The notes beneath the pieces were generated by a model. That model ran no database searches. It was given only the letters and a program-made list of their open reading frames with translations, and was not told the origin of the DNA. A stretch of 64,000 nt of DNA from Axinella damicornis (taxonomy: Eukaryota; Porifera; Demospongiae; Axinellida; Axinellidae), in NCBI GenBank assembly GCA_963931865.1, contig OZ007507.1, positions 5,081,148 to 5,145,147 of the forward strand, in the 5' to 3' direction. The translations under genes were made by a program, and so were the position numbers. Below are positions 42,801 through 53,185 of the stretch, piece by piece. Positions within the stretch are counted from its first letter, which is position 1; each line of letters begins with the position of its first letter.

Positions 42801-44969
42801 AATATCACAGATTTAGGTAAACAAACCAGCTTTCCATTATTCATAATGCATCCCATGATAGAATGCTGCTTGAATATAATTATTTAGGGCTGATGATGCA
42901 GTCACACGTTACCATTAAGTTCATTCAATGAGATGTGCACATGCTAACATTGTGGTTACTATGTCATGATCCATGCACTGACCTGTGCATTCATCTTTCT
43001 GGTTTGCATTATTCCCCCAGAGCCCTATGTTCCGTACACTATCAAAATCACCGCAGCTACACACGCTGGAGAGGGAGATGTGAACACGATCACCCAGTTC
43101 ACCAAAGAAGGAAGTGAGTGTACTACTATATTATAGCAAAGATGAGTTTAGTATTGCATAATGTACCAAACTAATCTGAGTGTGAGCAAGCTACACTGAA
43201 GCATAAGCTGCTGAGTGTCACCAAATGTGTATGGTATACTACATTAGTGGTATACATACTAGCCTGGTCATACAGATGTCTTCATACACCACAGCTCTAT
43301 AATATATACTACCTACATGTACAACTAATGTGGGGCTCAAGCTCACCCATAAGATCCACACGTACACATACATTTGTAGTTGCAGTTTAATTCACTACCC
43401 CCAACAATAAAATCAACCGTAATCTTAGTCTAGCTGACCTTGAGAATCAGCGTTTTGATAGCATGCACATCATCTGGTGCTTCTAATCTGTACTTTGCAG
43501 TTCCGGATGTGCCAGCTATTGTAAACGTCAATAGAGCCAGTGCAACAGAGATCCGGGTAATCTGGAACCAACTCACACTGGAAGAGAGCAGGGGATTCCC
43601 CCTCTCATACACAGTGACCTACAGTAGTACTGAAAGAGCCACATGTCCTGAAGTGGATCTGGAAACAAATACAATAATAGTCACACACTCGGGGAACTCA
43701 CAGCTGGTGATCAACAACTTAGATCCAAGACTGGAATACTGTGTAGCTATTGCAGCCAGCACTGTGGCCGGGACTAGTGATTTCAGCGATGCACAGAAAG
43801 TACCTTGTAAGTACATGTGAAGGGCTCATGATATCGGGGGCAGGCATTATTAATGGTCCACTGTGTTTTTTGGTTGTCATCAAAACATAATTATACTATT
43901 AGTTGATTTGACCTTTAGAGATGAAAAGCAATCATTTCCACTGAGTCCTTCATGCAATGATGACATGCGGTTGCATTGGTAACTCAGTACAGTAATCATT
44001 CAACCTTTTAGTGTACTTGAACAGCCTGTTCCAACTCCGTTTCTCTGGAATCCACAACTGCATTGACTGGGTGGTAAGTTTACTCAGTCTCAGATTCACA
44101 CAATGTACGTTCACTGTGACATTCACAGATCTTATTAAACTTGTAGCATGAAGATTCACCAGAAAAAGTGATGGACATAATGCACCTCTTGGTCTTGCAA
44201 CTCATCGACACTTGTAACTGTGACTTTTCAATGGAGTATGTCACAGATCCAAGTCTGACTTGTGAACTAACAGGTGATGATGCAGCAATATTCCAAGCGA
44301 GGATCATCAGCACTGCTGAAAAAAGGAGCACCGAGTTCCTTCAGCTCCTGCAAGCCTGGGCAAGTGCTGAACCATTGGTAATTGTCAACCACGTGCAGCT
44401 CACACTGGTGATGGAGTGCTCCGTCCAGCTAAACGATATTGGCGAGACTGAATGTACACCTTCGGACAGTGCAACCACTACTGCCCCTCCACCTACTACT
44501 GCTGCTGTGTCACCTGGTATTGAAGGTTTCCAAAATGGCACCATGACTCCACATCCTTCTCCAGTATCTCTACCAGTTATTATCATTGCAGCAGTCTGCG
44601 GGTTTCTACTGCTCGTTGTACTCATCACCATCGTTATATCCATTTATGGATGCCATTACATAAAGCGAAAGACCAAGGCAAAGATCAGGAAAAATGATTC
44701 CTAGTAAGTATCGTCTATTATCTACCTATATACCATACACATACAGAGCTTACAGGGCCACCACATGTCACCATTAATATTGGTTTAACCACTGCAGCTA
44801 CAGGTACCGAGATCCCAGACTAACGGGTGCCAAGGAGAATCCAGTTGCTGGAGTCAATATAGTTAACCTGTACGACCCAATGGATGACGACTATGAAGAG
44901 CCACCAATGGAATACGGAGAAGCTACCAGCACGACTGACCTTTTCCCCCCAAAAACACCCATCAACTGA
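39541..44969 (+). CDS. Receptor gene C: EMI-EGF-cbEGF-4xFN3-TM, complete
   Basis: Twelve exons: 39541-39806, 39908-40014, 40537-40629, 40839-40958, 41222-41509, 41659-41946, 42622-42816, 43021-43113, 43501-43806, 44012-44073, 44147-44703, 44798-44969. They sum to 2547 nt (848 codons plus TGA) with matching phases. Approximate residues: signal peptide 1-23, EMI 45-124, EGF 125-155, calcium-binding EGF 156-195, FN3 196-291, 292-387, 388-483, 484-585, cysteine-containing region 586-710, Thr/Pro stalk 711-747, helix 748-774, cytoplasmic tail to 848. The ATG has G at -3 and +4. The tail has YDPM (YxxM, PI3K-SH2 type) and YEEP. Probably a plasma-membrane adhesion or signalling receptor; the ligand is unknown. 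Introns are short except 41947-42621, which holds about 500 bp absent from A and B. Confidence 0.88.
39908..40014 (+). CDS. Gene C exon 2: EMI second half
   Basis: TRYRQSVTTNYRAVYRS followed by FACCAGYQRVG and LSCE. The Y-R-x-x-Y-R run before a CC-x-G-Y/W motif is the EMI signature seen in MEGF and emilin proteins. Confidence 0.8.
40537..40629 (+). CDS. Gene C exon 3: EGF-like domain
   Basis: A 93-nt phase 1-1 exon, DDCDTNHTCTMPNNCVCP then GWTGPDCHT. Confidence 0.85.
40701..40771 (+). pseudogene. Decayed calcium-binding EGF exon (gene C)
   Basis: DVNECNRTELCEQTCKHTI then LAN and TAA at 40769-40771. In a shifted frame NCSC follows, the remains of the second half. Omitting this exon keeps the gene C frame intact across all twelve exons. 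Confidence 0.8.
40839..40958 (+). CDS. Gene C exon 4: calcium-binding EGF domain
   Basis: DADDCNQTEFCEQSC, NTIGSYNCSCDSDF, HSCL; 120 nt, phase 1-1, with six cysteines. Confidence 0.87.
   Translation: MLMTATKLNSANKAVATPLDHTTAHVTVTSTLPMIYIAA
41222..41509 (+). CDS. Gene C exon 5: fibronectin type III repeat 1
   Basis: GMPENITFDPTTSRTMTLSW start, NPFTNYNCCIATLTSNGNGP end; 288 nt, phase 1-1. Confidence 0.9.
41659..41946 (+). CDS. Gene C exon 6: fibronectin type III repeat 2
   Basis: PADPPTNVSVTNTSAYSLFI start, IGEGPSSPNQEIRTHQA end; 288 nt, phase 1-1. Confidence 0.9.
42622..43113 (+). CDS. Gene C exons 7-8: fibronectin type III repeat 3
   Basis: Two exons, 42622-42816 and 43021-43113, with the same split as in genes A and B. 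LQATWGLPDVLNGILVYYDV is in the first and EPYVPYTIKITAATHAGEGD in the second. Confidence 0.87.
43501..43806 (+). CDS. Gene C exon 9: fibronectin type III repeat 4
   Basis: PDVPAIVNVNRASATEIRV, then IWNQLTLEESRGFPLSYTV and LDPRLEYCVAIAASTVAG; 306 nt. Confidence 0.9.
44012..44703 (+). CDS. Gene C exons 10-11: membrane-proximal region and TM helix
   Basis: Exon 44012-44073 encodes YLNSLFQLRFSGIHNCIDWV. Exon 44147-44703 encodes DTCNCDFSMEYV, LTCE, LQLLQAWASAEPLVIV, MECSVQL and GETEC, then a Thr/Pro stalk (TTTAPPPTTAAVSP), a helix (IIIAAVCGFLLLVVLITIVI) and KRKTKAK. The stalk is absent from gene A. It ends TCCTA|GTAAGT, so the visible TAG is split by the intron. Confidence 0.83.
44798..44969 (+). 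CDS. Gene C exon 12: cytoplasmic tail
   Basis: YRYRDPRLTGAKENPV then NLYDPMDDDYEEPPMEYGEA and TDLFPPKTPIN, stop TGA 44967-44969. The sequence differs strongly from the gene A tail but keeps a YxxM motif. Confidence 0.83.
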
Positions 44970-45099
44970 CCAAACCTGTTAATATATAATTAGTATATTG
45001 GTGCAGTTAACTACTTAGTGACACCTATAGGACATAGTGCATGTGTCATAGATTGAGCAGGTCTCAATGTTATTAGCTATAATATGGAGTAGTACCATC

Positions 45100-45105
45100 A
45101 ATAAA
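45100..45105 (+). terminator. Gene C polyadenylation signal AATAAA
   Basis: AATAAA 131 nt after the stop codon; a second AATAAA is at 45343-45348. Confidence 0.6.
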
Positions 45106-45432
45106 TTTTGTTATGGTACCTTCACATATTAAAATGAATGTTTCAGAATCATTGTATATATATGCCTGAATGACTAAACAACATGCAGTCTTAAGACACG
45201 TCAGACACTGCTACCCTAATCCTCTCTGCAGAAAGCACAACCTGCAGCAACCAACAGAAAGGCAGGCATCACAGGGTTGCATCATATACAATGTTTTATG
45301 TGAACTTTACTTTTGCAGAATTTGTGAGTGCTTTCAGCCTCAAATAAAAGATTGAACAATCAATAATATTCATGGGAGTAGCTCTTAATAATTGGAGTGT
45401 CAGAAGAGTGGCTCTTAGTTGGTGTGTTAGAA

Positions 45433-46061
45433 CAAGGCGTATTGAGCTGCCGAAGGCGGCGAGAGGGCATGCAACTTCCTATAGCGCACTTATAGACGGC
45501 ATATAGTGCTGAGTGTTACTAAAAATAATGTTTCTGGTTAAGCATGTGAAATTGCGTGCACGGTATGGTTACGGACGTTCGACGGAATGTTTCCCCGGGA
45601 GATGGCAGCAAGGAAGACGAGTGCTACCAATTTCGGTATATAGAATCGCCTTCCAAGCGAAGAATGACAATCTCTAGCCCAAGTACTTCTTCTAGTCCAG
45701 GTACCTCTCCTACCAGTGTAGTATGCCGGATTCGGAGAAAGTATAGCCGGATGCAAGCCCAACATTCGCCGCTCTCGACAACAGCTCGACGTTTGCTGTT
45801 GCGTAAGTTGGAGGGAGGGAATTATAGCATCGAAAGGGGCTCACGTGGAGCTAGGTAGCTAGGTCCTCGTCAAAGACGAACGCTGCAGACGGAATGCCAG
45901 CCATATCGAAGAGCGGTAAGTGACCGCATATGCATTGCATAAGGGGCACGTGTCTACAGATCACGTGCTTACAATCAAAATTTGAATGCTATATTCAGCA
46001 TTTTGCCGTCTACGAACGTTGCATGCCCTCTTGCTGCCTTCGGCAGCTCGATGCGCCCTTG
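45433..46061. mobile_element. 629-bp DNA element, CAAGGGCG ends, 7-bp TSD, with ORF
   Basis: CAAGGCGTATTGAGCTGCCG ... CTCGATGCGCCCTTG, with exact GTTAGAA at 45426-45432 and 46062-46068. Same family as 27072-27659. It holds a plus-strand frame from 45556 (100 codons): DGSKEDECYQFRYIESPSKR, then a Ser/Thr/Pro run, then RIRRKYSRM and TTARRLLLRKLE. I do not recognise it; it is not a transposase and could be a captured first exon. Confidence 0.8.
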
Positions 46062-46499
46062 GTTAGAATGAAAGAACGAAAAAAGAATGAATGCACCATT
46101 GATGTCGAAGCGACGAATATTACAAAGCTGTCTACGCACTGTATGCAGCACTAATAAATGTTTCCGTGGCCTTATGAGAGCGAAGATGGTCCATACTTGT
46201 GTAGATTGCGAGCACACTTCATAGGCTGTCGTCAGCCTCAATGTGTACCCATTCTGCTTGCAGATAAAATTTAGTTCAGTTCAGTTCATTGCAGTGTTGG
46301 GAGGTTGTATAGTCAGCACGGTGGCAACTTGCACAGTAAACGAGAGTGTGAAGCAGCGATAACTTTTGAGGGAGGGGCTAAGGTTGCGAACTGCACACCC
46401 AAATTCGAACATATAAGATGGCAAAGGTTTCTCACGTGCTAAATATTGTAGCATTACGGTAGGTACATTATAAAAGGTGCATGCTTACCAGTTCTAGAA

Positions 46500-47205
46500 T
46501 ATGGAGACTTTAGAATCTAGGTGGGCAGTATTGCATATCGTAATTTTGGTTTCTTTCACTCAAAACCTCCAATAGTGGATGGACCCTCCGAGATATACCT
46601 CGCTACAAAGGACGATTGTCAAGGTCCCGGTTTCCCAATACATTTCAAACCTTTGAGAAGAGGACAACCTCTGCAAAGGACTGAATTTATACTGTCCCAT
46701 GCAATGTGTCCTATTGAGAGGTTTCACTGTATCCATGGGGTAGGCATCAACTGCATTTCTATATCATGCTGCAACCAGCTTACTTCTCTCTATCAGACTT
46801 GAGTAAGATGATTGCAAGCTCCCTCCATACAGACCAGAAATGACTGTTACTACAGATCTGGCTCACCTTTCCAACCAGTGCCTCAAGGCGTACGGTACCC
46901 TGTACTGCATGGATCTTCACCCCTACAACGCTGCCACACTTGCACTGAACAAGGGCGTAGCACAGGCTGAGTTTCTCGTCCCACACTGCATTGTACTCGC
47001 CACCAACTGTGTGTGGAAGTGCAAAGAACATTACAGTATACCTACTCCCAGGTTTGAAGTATTGCATATAACTAGAGAGGCGGCCTCAGAATCAGTGTTG
47101 TTAAAATGCCTTAATAAAATTGCTTTCAGTAATACCCCTTTTGAGACTTACTGTGATGCTGATCTCTACTCCATTCTTGACTAAACAATACTCCACTAGA
47201 ATGAA
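46500..47205 (+). other. Two adjacent coding-like ORFs, unidentified
   Basis: 46521-46802 includes PPIVDGPSEIYLATKDDCQG, IHFKPLRRGQPLQRTEF and CPIERFHC. 46840-47184 includes LSNQCLKAYGTLYCMDLHPY, NKGVAQAEFLVPHCIVLATN and CDADLYSILD. Both read like folded protein, not repeat. 47200-47345 downstream matches the right end of the element at 22252-22760, so this may be a longer, gene-bearing member of that family. Confidence 0.35.
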
Positions 47206-47389
47206 GGTGAGTTTCAGCACCAAAATTGTGTGTTTAGGTTACCGCATGATAGTGATCATGATCATGGTGTAATCAGAATTTTTATAGGCCATTCCTAAGT
47301 AGTGAAACATAATAATTTTAATCACGCGGCACAATTTTTTTTCCATATATCAGTAGTGTAATATTGGCACCATATAGTTGCATCCGTAG

Positions 47390-47665
47390 GATAAACAGCG
47401 CAGCTGGTAGAGCAGTAACAGACAGGAAGACAACCTCACCCACACATTGGTGAGGGTTAACAACAATGCTTGGAATGGCCTACCATCCTTGACACAGCAG
47501 TTGACATCTGAGACCGGGAGGATGTACACCTGCAGGGTCTTCTTCCTCGGCTTGCCCTTCAGATGGTTCCACAGTTGACTTGTTTGAATAGCGTGCACCT
47601 TGCAGCTAGCATACTGCTTAGAGAAGGCCTCCTTCAGATCTGCCCTCTCCATAGCCTCACAGGGA
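47390..47665 (-). other. Coding-like minus-strand ORF, unidentified
   Basis: From about 47652 the minus strand reads MERADLKEAFSKQYASCKVH, QTSQLWNHLKGKPRKKTLQV and YILPVSDVNCCVKDGRPFQA. It looks like real protein but has no obvious splice partners and I do not recognise it. Confidence 0.3.
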
Positions 47666-47974
47666 ACTAGAGGACGGTTAGGAGGATAGGCTTAGGATTG
47701 CTGTTTCTATTTTCAACAAAATTCACGGCAGAAGGTTTAGTGATGTTATACCATATTGTGTACATCAGCAAGTGCACTAAGGGCATGAGGGTGTGGTCAA
47801 GCGGCTAATTTCCAGTGACATCAGAAAGCTGATTCGAAGCTACTTCAAGCTACGTAGTACAGAACACTATGGCTGTATGGAGATGAAAGATCTTATAGAT
47901 GGAATCATACTAGTCAGGCTAGCAGGATGTGCAATGATGTCAGTCAATTAAATTGGACAGACCTGCTATCAATA

Positions 47975-48425
47975 CATTAAGATTTTAACGTGTGTCTGTG
48001 TGTGTGTCTGTGTGTGTGTCTGTGAGTGACGGAAGTGGGATGTTCGTGGCGCGGGACTAGACTATTGTGACGCGTGACCTCAAGTTCAGACTTTAGCTAG
48101 CTACTGAACCTCGAACTCCGCGAAGAATGTTTGAGAACATTGGGCTGGAATCCAGCTGGGGCTGCAAGCGGATGCATGCAATCGGGGAGCAGCAGCTGGA
48201 AGCAGACGCAAACGGGGAGCAGCAGTTGAAGCGGATGCAATCGGGCCCGGGAGCAGCAGCTGATTCGAAGCGGATGCAAGCGGCGAGCAGCAGCTGAAGC
48301 GGACGCAATCTGGGGGCAAGTGGACGCAATCAGGGAGCAGCAGCTCTGCACAGAGAGCTGTCCGGCGCCGGATTACTCACGGTAGGCGAACGAGGGGGAA
48401 ATAGCTGAGCGAGCGAAGCTACTTG
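47975..48425. repeat. Composite repeat copy, (GT)n plus GATTGCGTCC array
   Basis: AAGATTTTAACGTG(TG)n, GACGGAAGTGGGATGTTCG, then inverted ATTCTTCTTGGAGTTCGA-like sequence, an inverted GGACGCAATC array and GTCCGGCGCCGGATTACTC. This is the best-ordered copy of the family also seen at 1-1585 and 25.1-25.85 kb. Confidence 0.75.
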
Positions 48426-48879
48426 TATATATTCAACCCTATTTCTGATCTTTATATAGTCACCATTACCAGGATTCCTGGAAAGTTGTATGCCACATGT
48501 GCAAGTTATCGTTTCGGAATTCATCTGTGAATGGGGAAGAAGAAGCAGTTTGGTACACATTATGCAAATCGTATACAAATGCACATGCAATGTGCCGCCT
48601 GTTAAGTCCCTTTGTCTATCTGTCACTCAAAAAAGGCACACAAATATTTACAGTTATAACCAATAACACATTCATGTTCATGTAAGTGTTGTGTTGGCAC
48701 CAACACACAGCAGTCTCCTTTATTGCAGGTAAGGCCTATATATAGCTACATACAGGACACATCTGTTGATGCTTATTAAATATGCATGTAGCCTTTGACC
48801 CCGGAGGAGGATGCATGAATACAAGGCAAAGCTGGTTATGGCACTATCCCACTCTGATGTGTGGCTATTAACTTATTGA

Positions 48880-51800
48880 CTACTCATAAAGATTCCATAA
48901 TCCATTCCAGTTTCCATTCCACCATTTCAGTCCATTTTCCAGTCCAGTGATTAGAGTCACCCAACATACCTGTACTACTGCTGGTGGTGCTGCTGGTCTA
49001 CTGGGTGTTTTAGATTTCCCGGGCTTAAAGTCTGCTTCATCGCTGTCTTCCGACGTGAAATTCACTCCAGAAGTAACTTTTCTTGGAGTGGGAACACGTT
49101 CTTCTATGACAGGATGCCTCATACTACTCTTGCTCTTTCTTGCAGCAAGACGAGTGTTAGCTCTCCTCTTGGGCTGGCCAAGTGGAGTGTTCTCAACAGG
49201 GTTCAGTACCAAAGCAGGAGGTGTCTTCGCTGGTGCATTTCTGTCATGCTGTAGCTCGTATTGCTTGCTTGTTTCTTCCCTGGGATGCAGTGATTGTGGC
49301 TTTGCTGGCGAAATAGGAGGAGTTAGATCCTCATCAATTATGATAACATCATCTCCAGTGGTAGTGCTCCCGGTCTCATGTCTGGATTTCTTGTCCTGTG
49401 TGTTGGTTCTTCTAGATTCAGTGTGGCTGCTATCTTCTGTGGTAGAGATGGGATGAAGTGGTTGTGGGGTCAAACTAGTCTCAGCAGTTGTGTTCAGTCT
49501 AGGCACAAGTTGTGGCTTGTTCATTTTCTCAGCCAATTTGGCCGCCAGAGAAGAATGGATTCTTGATGGAGTCTCGGTGCTGCTCTCGCATGAATCAAAA
49601 AGGAGGGGGGATTGGGTGCTATGACTGGCAGGAGAGAGGGAAGGCGTGTGGGGAATGAGAGGTTTGGCTACAACTGAGTCCGCCTTCTTCAGGCCTTCAT
49701 GAGATGTGCTTTGGTTATCAGATTGAGCCCTGACTTGCCAATCCATCGTGTCACAATTTGTTTCACTGCCAAGCAGTTTTCTTGAAATTGTTAGTTCATC
49801 CATCTCTTTAAAGACTCCCGGAAGCCTTGCAACGTTGATCACTGATTGCCCACCAGTTTTCCCCAGAGGCATTTCTCTGGACAGGGTTGCAATATCTGCC
49901 AGCGTAATGGCTTTTGAAGTATGTGGAGTGCTTATATGAACACCTCCAGGGTACTGAAAGAGGTGGGGATGAGCAGCGCCACTGCCCCCAACAGCAGGAT
50001 TAGGAGCCTGGTTTTGGTTCCGTACTGGGTTTGGATACACCTGGGTCAAAGCTGCAGCTTCATGTGCTCGCTGTGGGTGGAGGGGAGGTACTTGTTGAGT
50101 AAAGAGTGGGTTGACGTTTACGGACTGGCCAGTGCAGAGATTATGAAGTGAGGTTTGATTGATGACAGCTGATGAATGATTCAAAGTAGGATTACTGGCT
50201 AGACCATTGGTCATTGTGGGGTATTGCATCGTGGCAGACAGAATAGTTGCAGGTAGATGTCTGCGTTTTTCTGGTGCGACTGGAGTACTAGTGGTTGGAG
50301 TTGTACAAGAGGAATATGTGGCTGATGGAGAGAAAGGGGGATGCCCCTCTGCATACGAGCCTGCAAATGAGCTTGCAACAGCAGAGTGTTCAGCTATCCT
50401 CGGTGACATCATTGACGTTCCAAGTGAGGCCTTTGGGCTTTTCTCAAGAAGGCTAGGGTAGGAAAATCATGGCAGTTTTTAATGAAGTGAACCTCCATTG
50501 AGGCACATTTGATGGGTTATCTGTCTGCCAGAACACAGTGGACTAGACACAGTGATAGCAAACTCAATGTTGCAGATATGTTTGTTTACTGCTACAAGAG
50601 GGGACACTCTAAAGTAGCAATGGGAAATGAGAAATGTTGAAATGAGGAAATGGGGAAAATGGTTTACCCAGTGCACACCATGAGTCCAGAGTCGAGTCTT
50701 AGACAAGTCAACGAGTGTGTATGATTTCCTAATCAACAGATGATTCAGACAGATACGGCTACATATTCAAACTTGCTAATGAAAGCTGCTGTCACTAGAA
50801 AACAGCCTCCATTCCACTGGCGGTCGTGGTCGATGTGGGTCATAACTTATCCAGCTGAGAATAGCTACAGGTGGGGTGTTTCACAACTCTTTATGTTGCC
50901 ATCAGTGCTTCTTTGGGTCCTTCGCTCTTCATCATCGGGCCACTTTGCCCTATCATAGCTCCCTGTTTTCACAGAGTCACCGTAGTGATTCAAATACAGA
51001 CAATCTCATTGTCACTGCAGTCATCACCATAAGATCAATGAGAGCCATCAGAGATAATTGGCTAAGCTGCACTGGTTGACTTGTTTAGGACACTGGACTC
51101 ATGATATCCCCTACCACAGATAGCATTATTTCTTAATGTCTTGACTCTCAGTATATTTACTGGGTACATTTCTCATGGCACACACTGGGTAAACCATTTC
51201 CTCAATTCCTCATTTCCCCATTTCTCATTTCCTCATTCAGAGTGACCACTACAAGAGAACTTTGGGCTCACATATAATTACATTCATGTACTTTCATGAA
51301 TGATATCTGGGAATTCATGCACTGGGATAGTATGCTATCCCATAGCCCCATGGGGAAGGGGGGGAGGAGGGGACCAGAAGTAAGCCTCCTAAGTATCCAT
51401 AATTATTCATCTACAGCTACATGCAAGTAGTGGTGTGTATACCTGAGAGAGGATATATCTGGGGATTCTGCATCAGCCTTCATCCTGGCATTGGCAAATG
51501 ATTTCAGCGAGCTCATGGCCTGTTCAAACCCAGGCTCGTGCTCGATGCGCTTCCGTACCCACTTGGAGAGACCTGCGCATGTATACACAACAATTAATGG
51601 ACTGCTATAATTATGTGATGAAACCAGTGACTGGTGTGACTGAGGCATATGTATACCATATAGCAATAAAATTTGGTGGGGAGAGAAAGAACTCGAAGAA
51701 GCAAACACAAGTGTGAACCGACCTAGGCCTGGATGTGGAATCAAGCCGAGAAAAGGCAAGCAAGCAGCTGATACTCTCGTTGGAACATATTATAGCATCA

Positions 51801-53145
51801 ACAGAGCTGCTTCACATCACTGTTACCATAATTATATGGGTCACTTTCATTACCACTCCCTCTTCTATATACATGGCAGCAGTTCTTCTCACATCCCAGA
51901 GGTTCTTTGTATATGTAGTGACGTCACACACAAAAATTAGGATGTACTGCACACATCACACAGTAGAACACACAATTACTTTCAAACCAGGAAACACATC
52001 ATGTATTCAAACCCAGCCGGTGGTAACATACCTCTGGTGTAGTGAGGTCCCTTTCCAAAGCGTTCATCAACCAAGATCAACGCACCCCAGTCTTTCCTAT
52101 GTGATACAAGCAGCCACGTTGCAGTGTTGAAGTGCACAATTTGGTCAAAGTTCAAGCATTGGACTTTGTGCTAGCAAGACAAGGGTATAATCTTCTCTCA
52201 GATACATGTGCTTCAAGGAGTAAGCTTTGCACTAGTCACTGTGATGATTTTCACAAACTGAAACTGGGGGATTAGTAATAGAGTTCTTACTGGGATGTCT
52301 GCAGCAAAAGCGAATACACATTTGCATGGTGTGAAAAGAACTCTTAACTTTGGCATAAAATACATAACCGAGGTTTTAGGACTTGGCATTATAGTCACGT
52401 ACACAGACCACATACTTATGTCGTATGCATCTCCCCAGTGCCTGGTTGAGGGCACGGAAGGCTTGAATCTGGTACCACTCCCGGCCATTGAGCAGCCCAC
52501 GATTGCGACAGTGCTCATTGTTGTACTCCTGTTTCAGCTCAACCTAAATGAAGAATGCCAAACTGGTCATGCCAGGATGTTATGTGCTACCACCTCCACC
52601 CTGCAACCAACAAGTCTGCACCTGTTGCCTTGTTCAGGGCGGGGTGTGGAGGTGGGTGGGTGGGTGGGTTGGGGGGGGGGGGGGGGGCATGCGAATGAGG
52701 CTAGTCTGCACCTTGATTGCTACTTCTTAGTGGCAATTGGACATACTGCCTAGTCCTGTAAGAGCAGCATGGAGGATTGACTGTGGCGAAGCCAATGCAC
52801 CGCTGATGATAGAAGAAGCCCCATAGCCCAAGTGGATTGACGACCAAGAACTGAAAGACTACTTCTAGTCCCCATCTCCCTGTGTATGTACTGAGGCTTG
52901 CCAACGGATGAAACATACAAGCATCCTGAGCTGCAGTGCATGTAACAGCTAGTCTAGGGAGATGCTGTTTAAAGACCTTTTCAAGGCAATGAACAAAGCA
53001 CATTATTATTGAACTCATATAATCACAACACATACTAAAAGCCAAGCCATGCTGAGGTTGCAGCTCGCACAACTTCAGTGTTAAGCCTTACAATTGAACC
53101 AACAAGCAAACCCACTGTGCAATCACACACACACACACACACACA

Positions 53146-53185
<40 letters not shown>

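Noticed and set aside
48947..49456. Plus-strand 169-codon ORF opposite the BRIP1 last exon
   Set aside because: Shadow frame. The minus-strand frame joins the helicase exons in phase.
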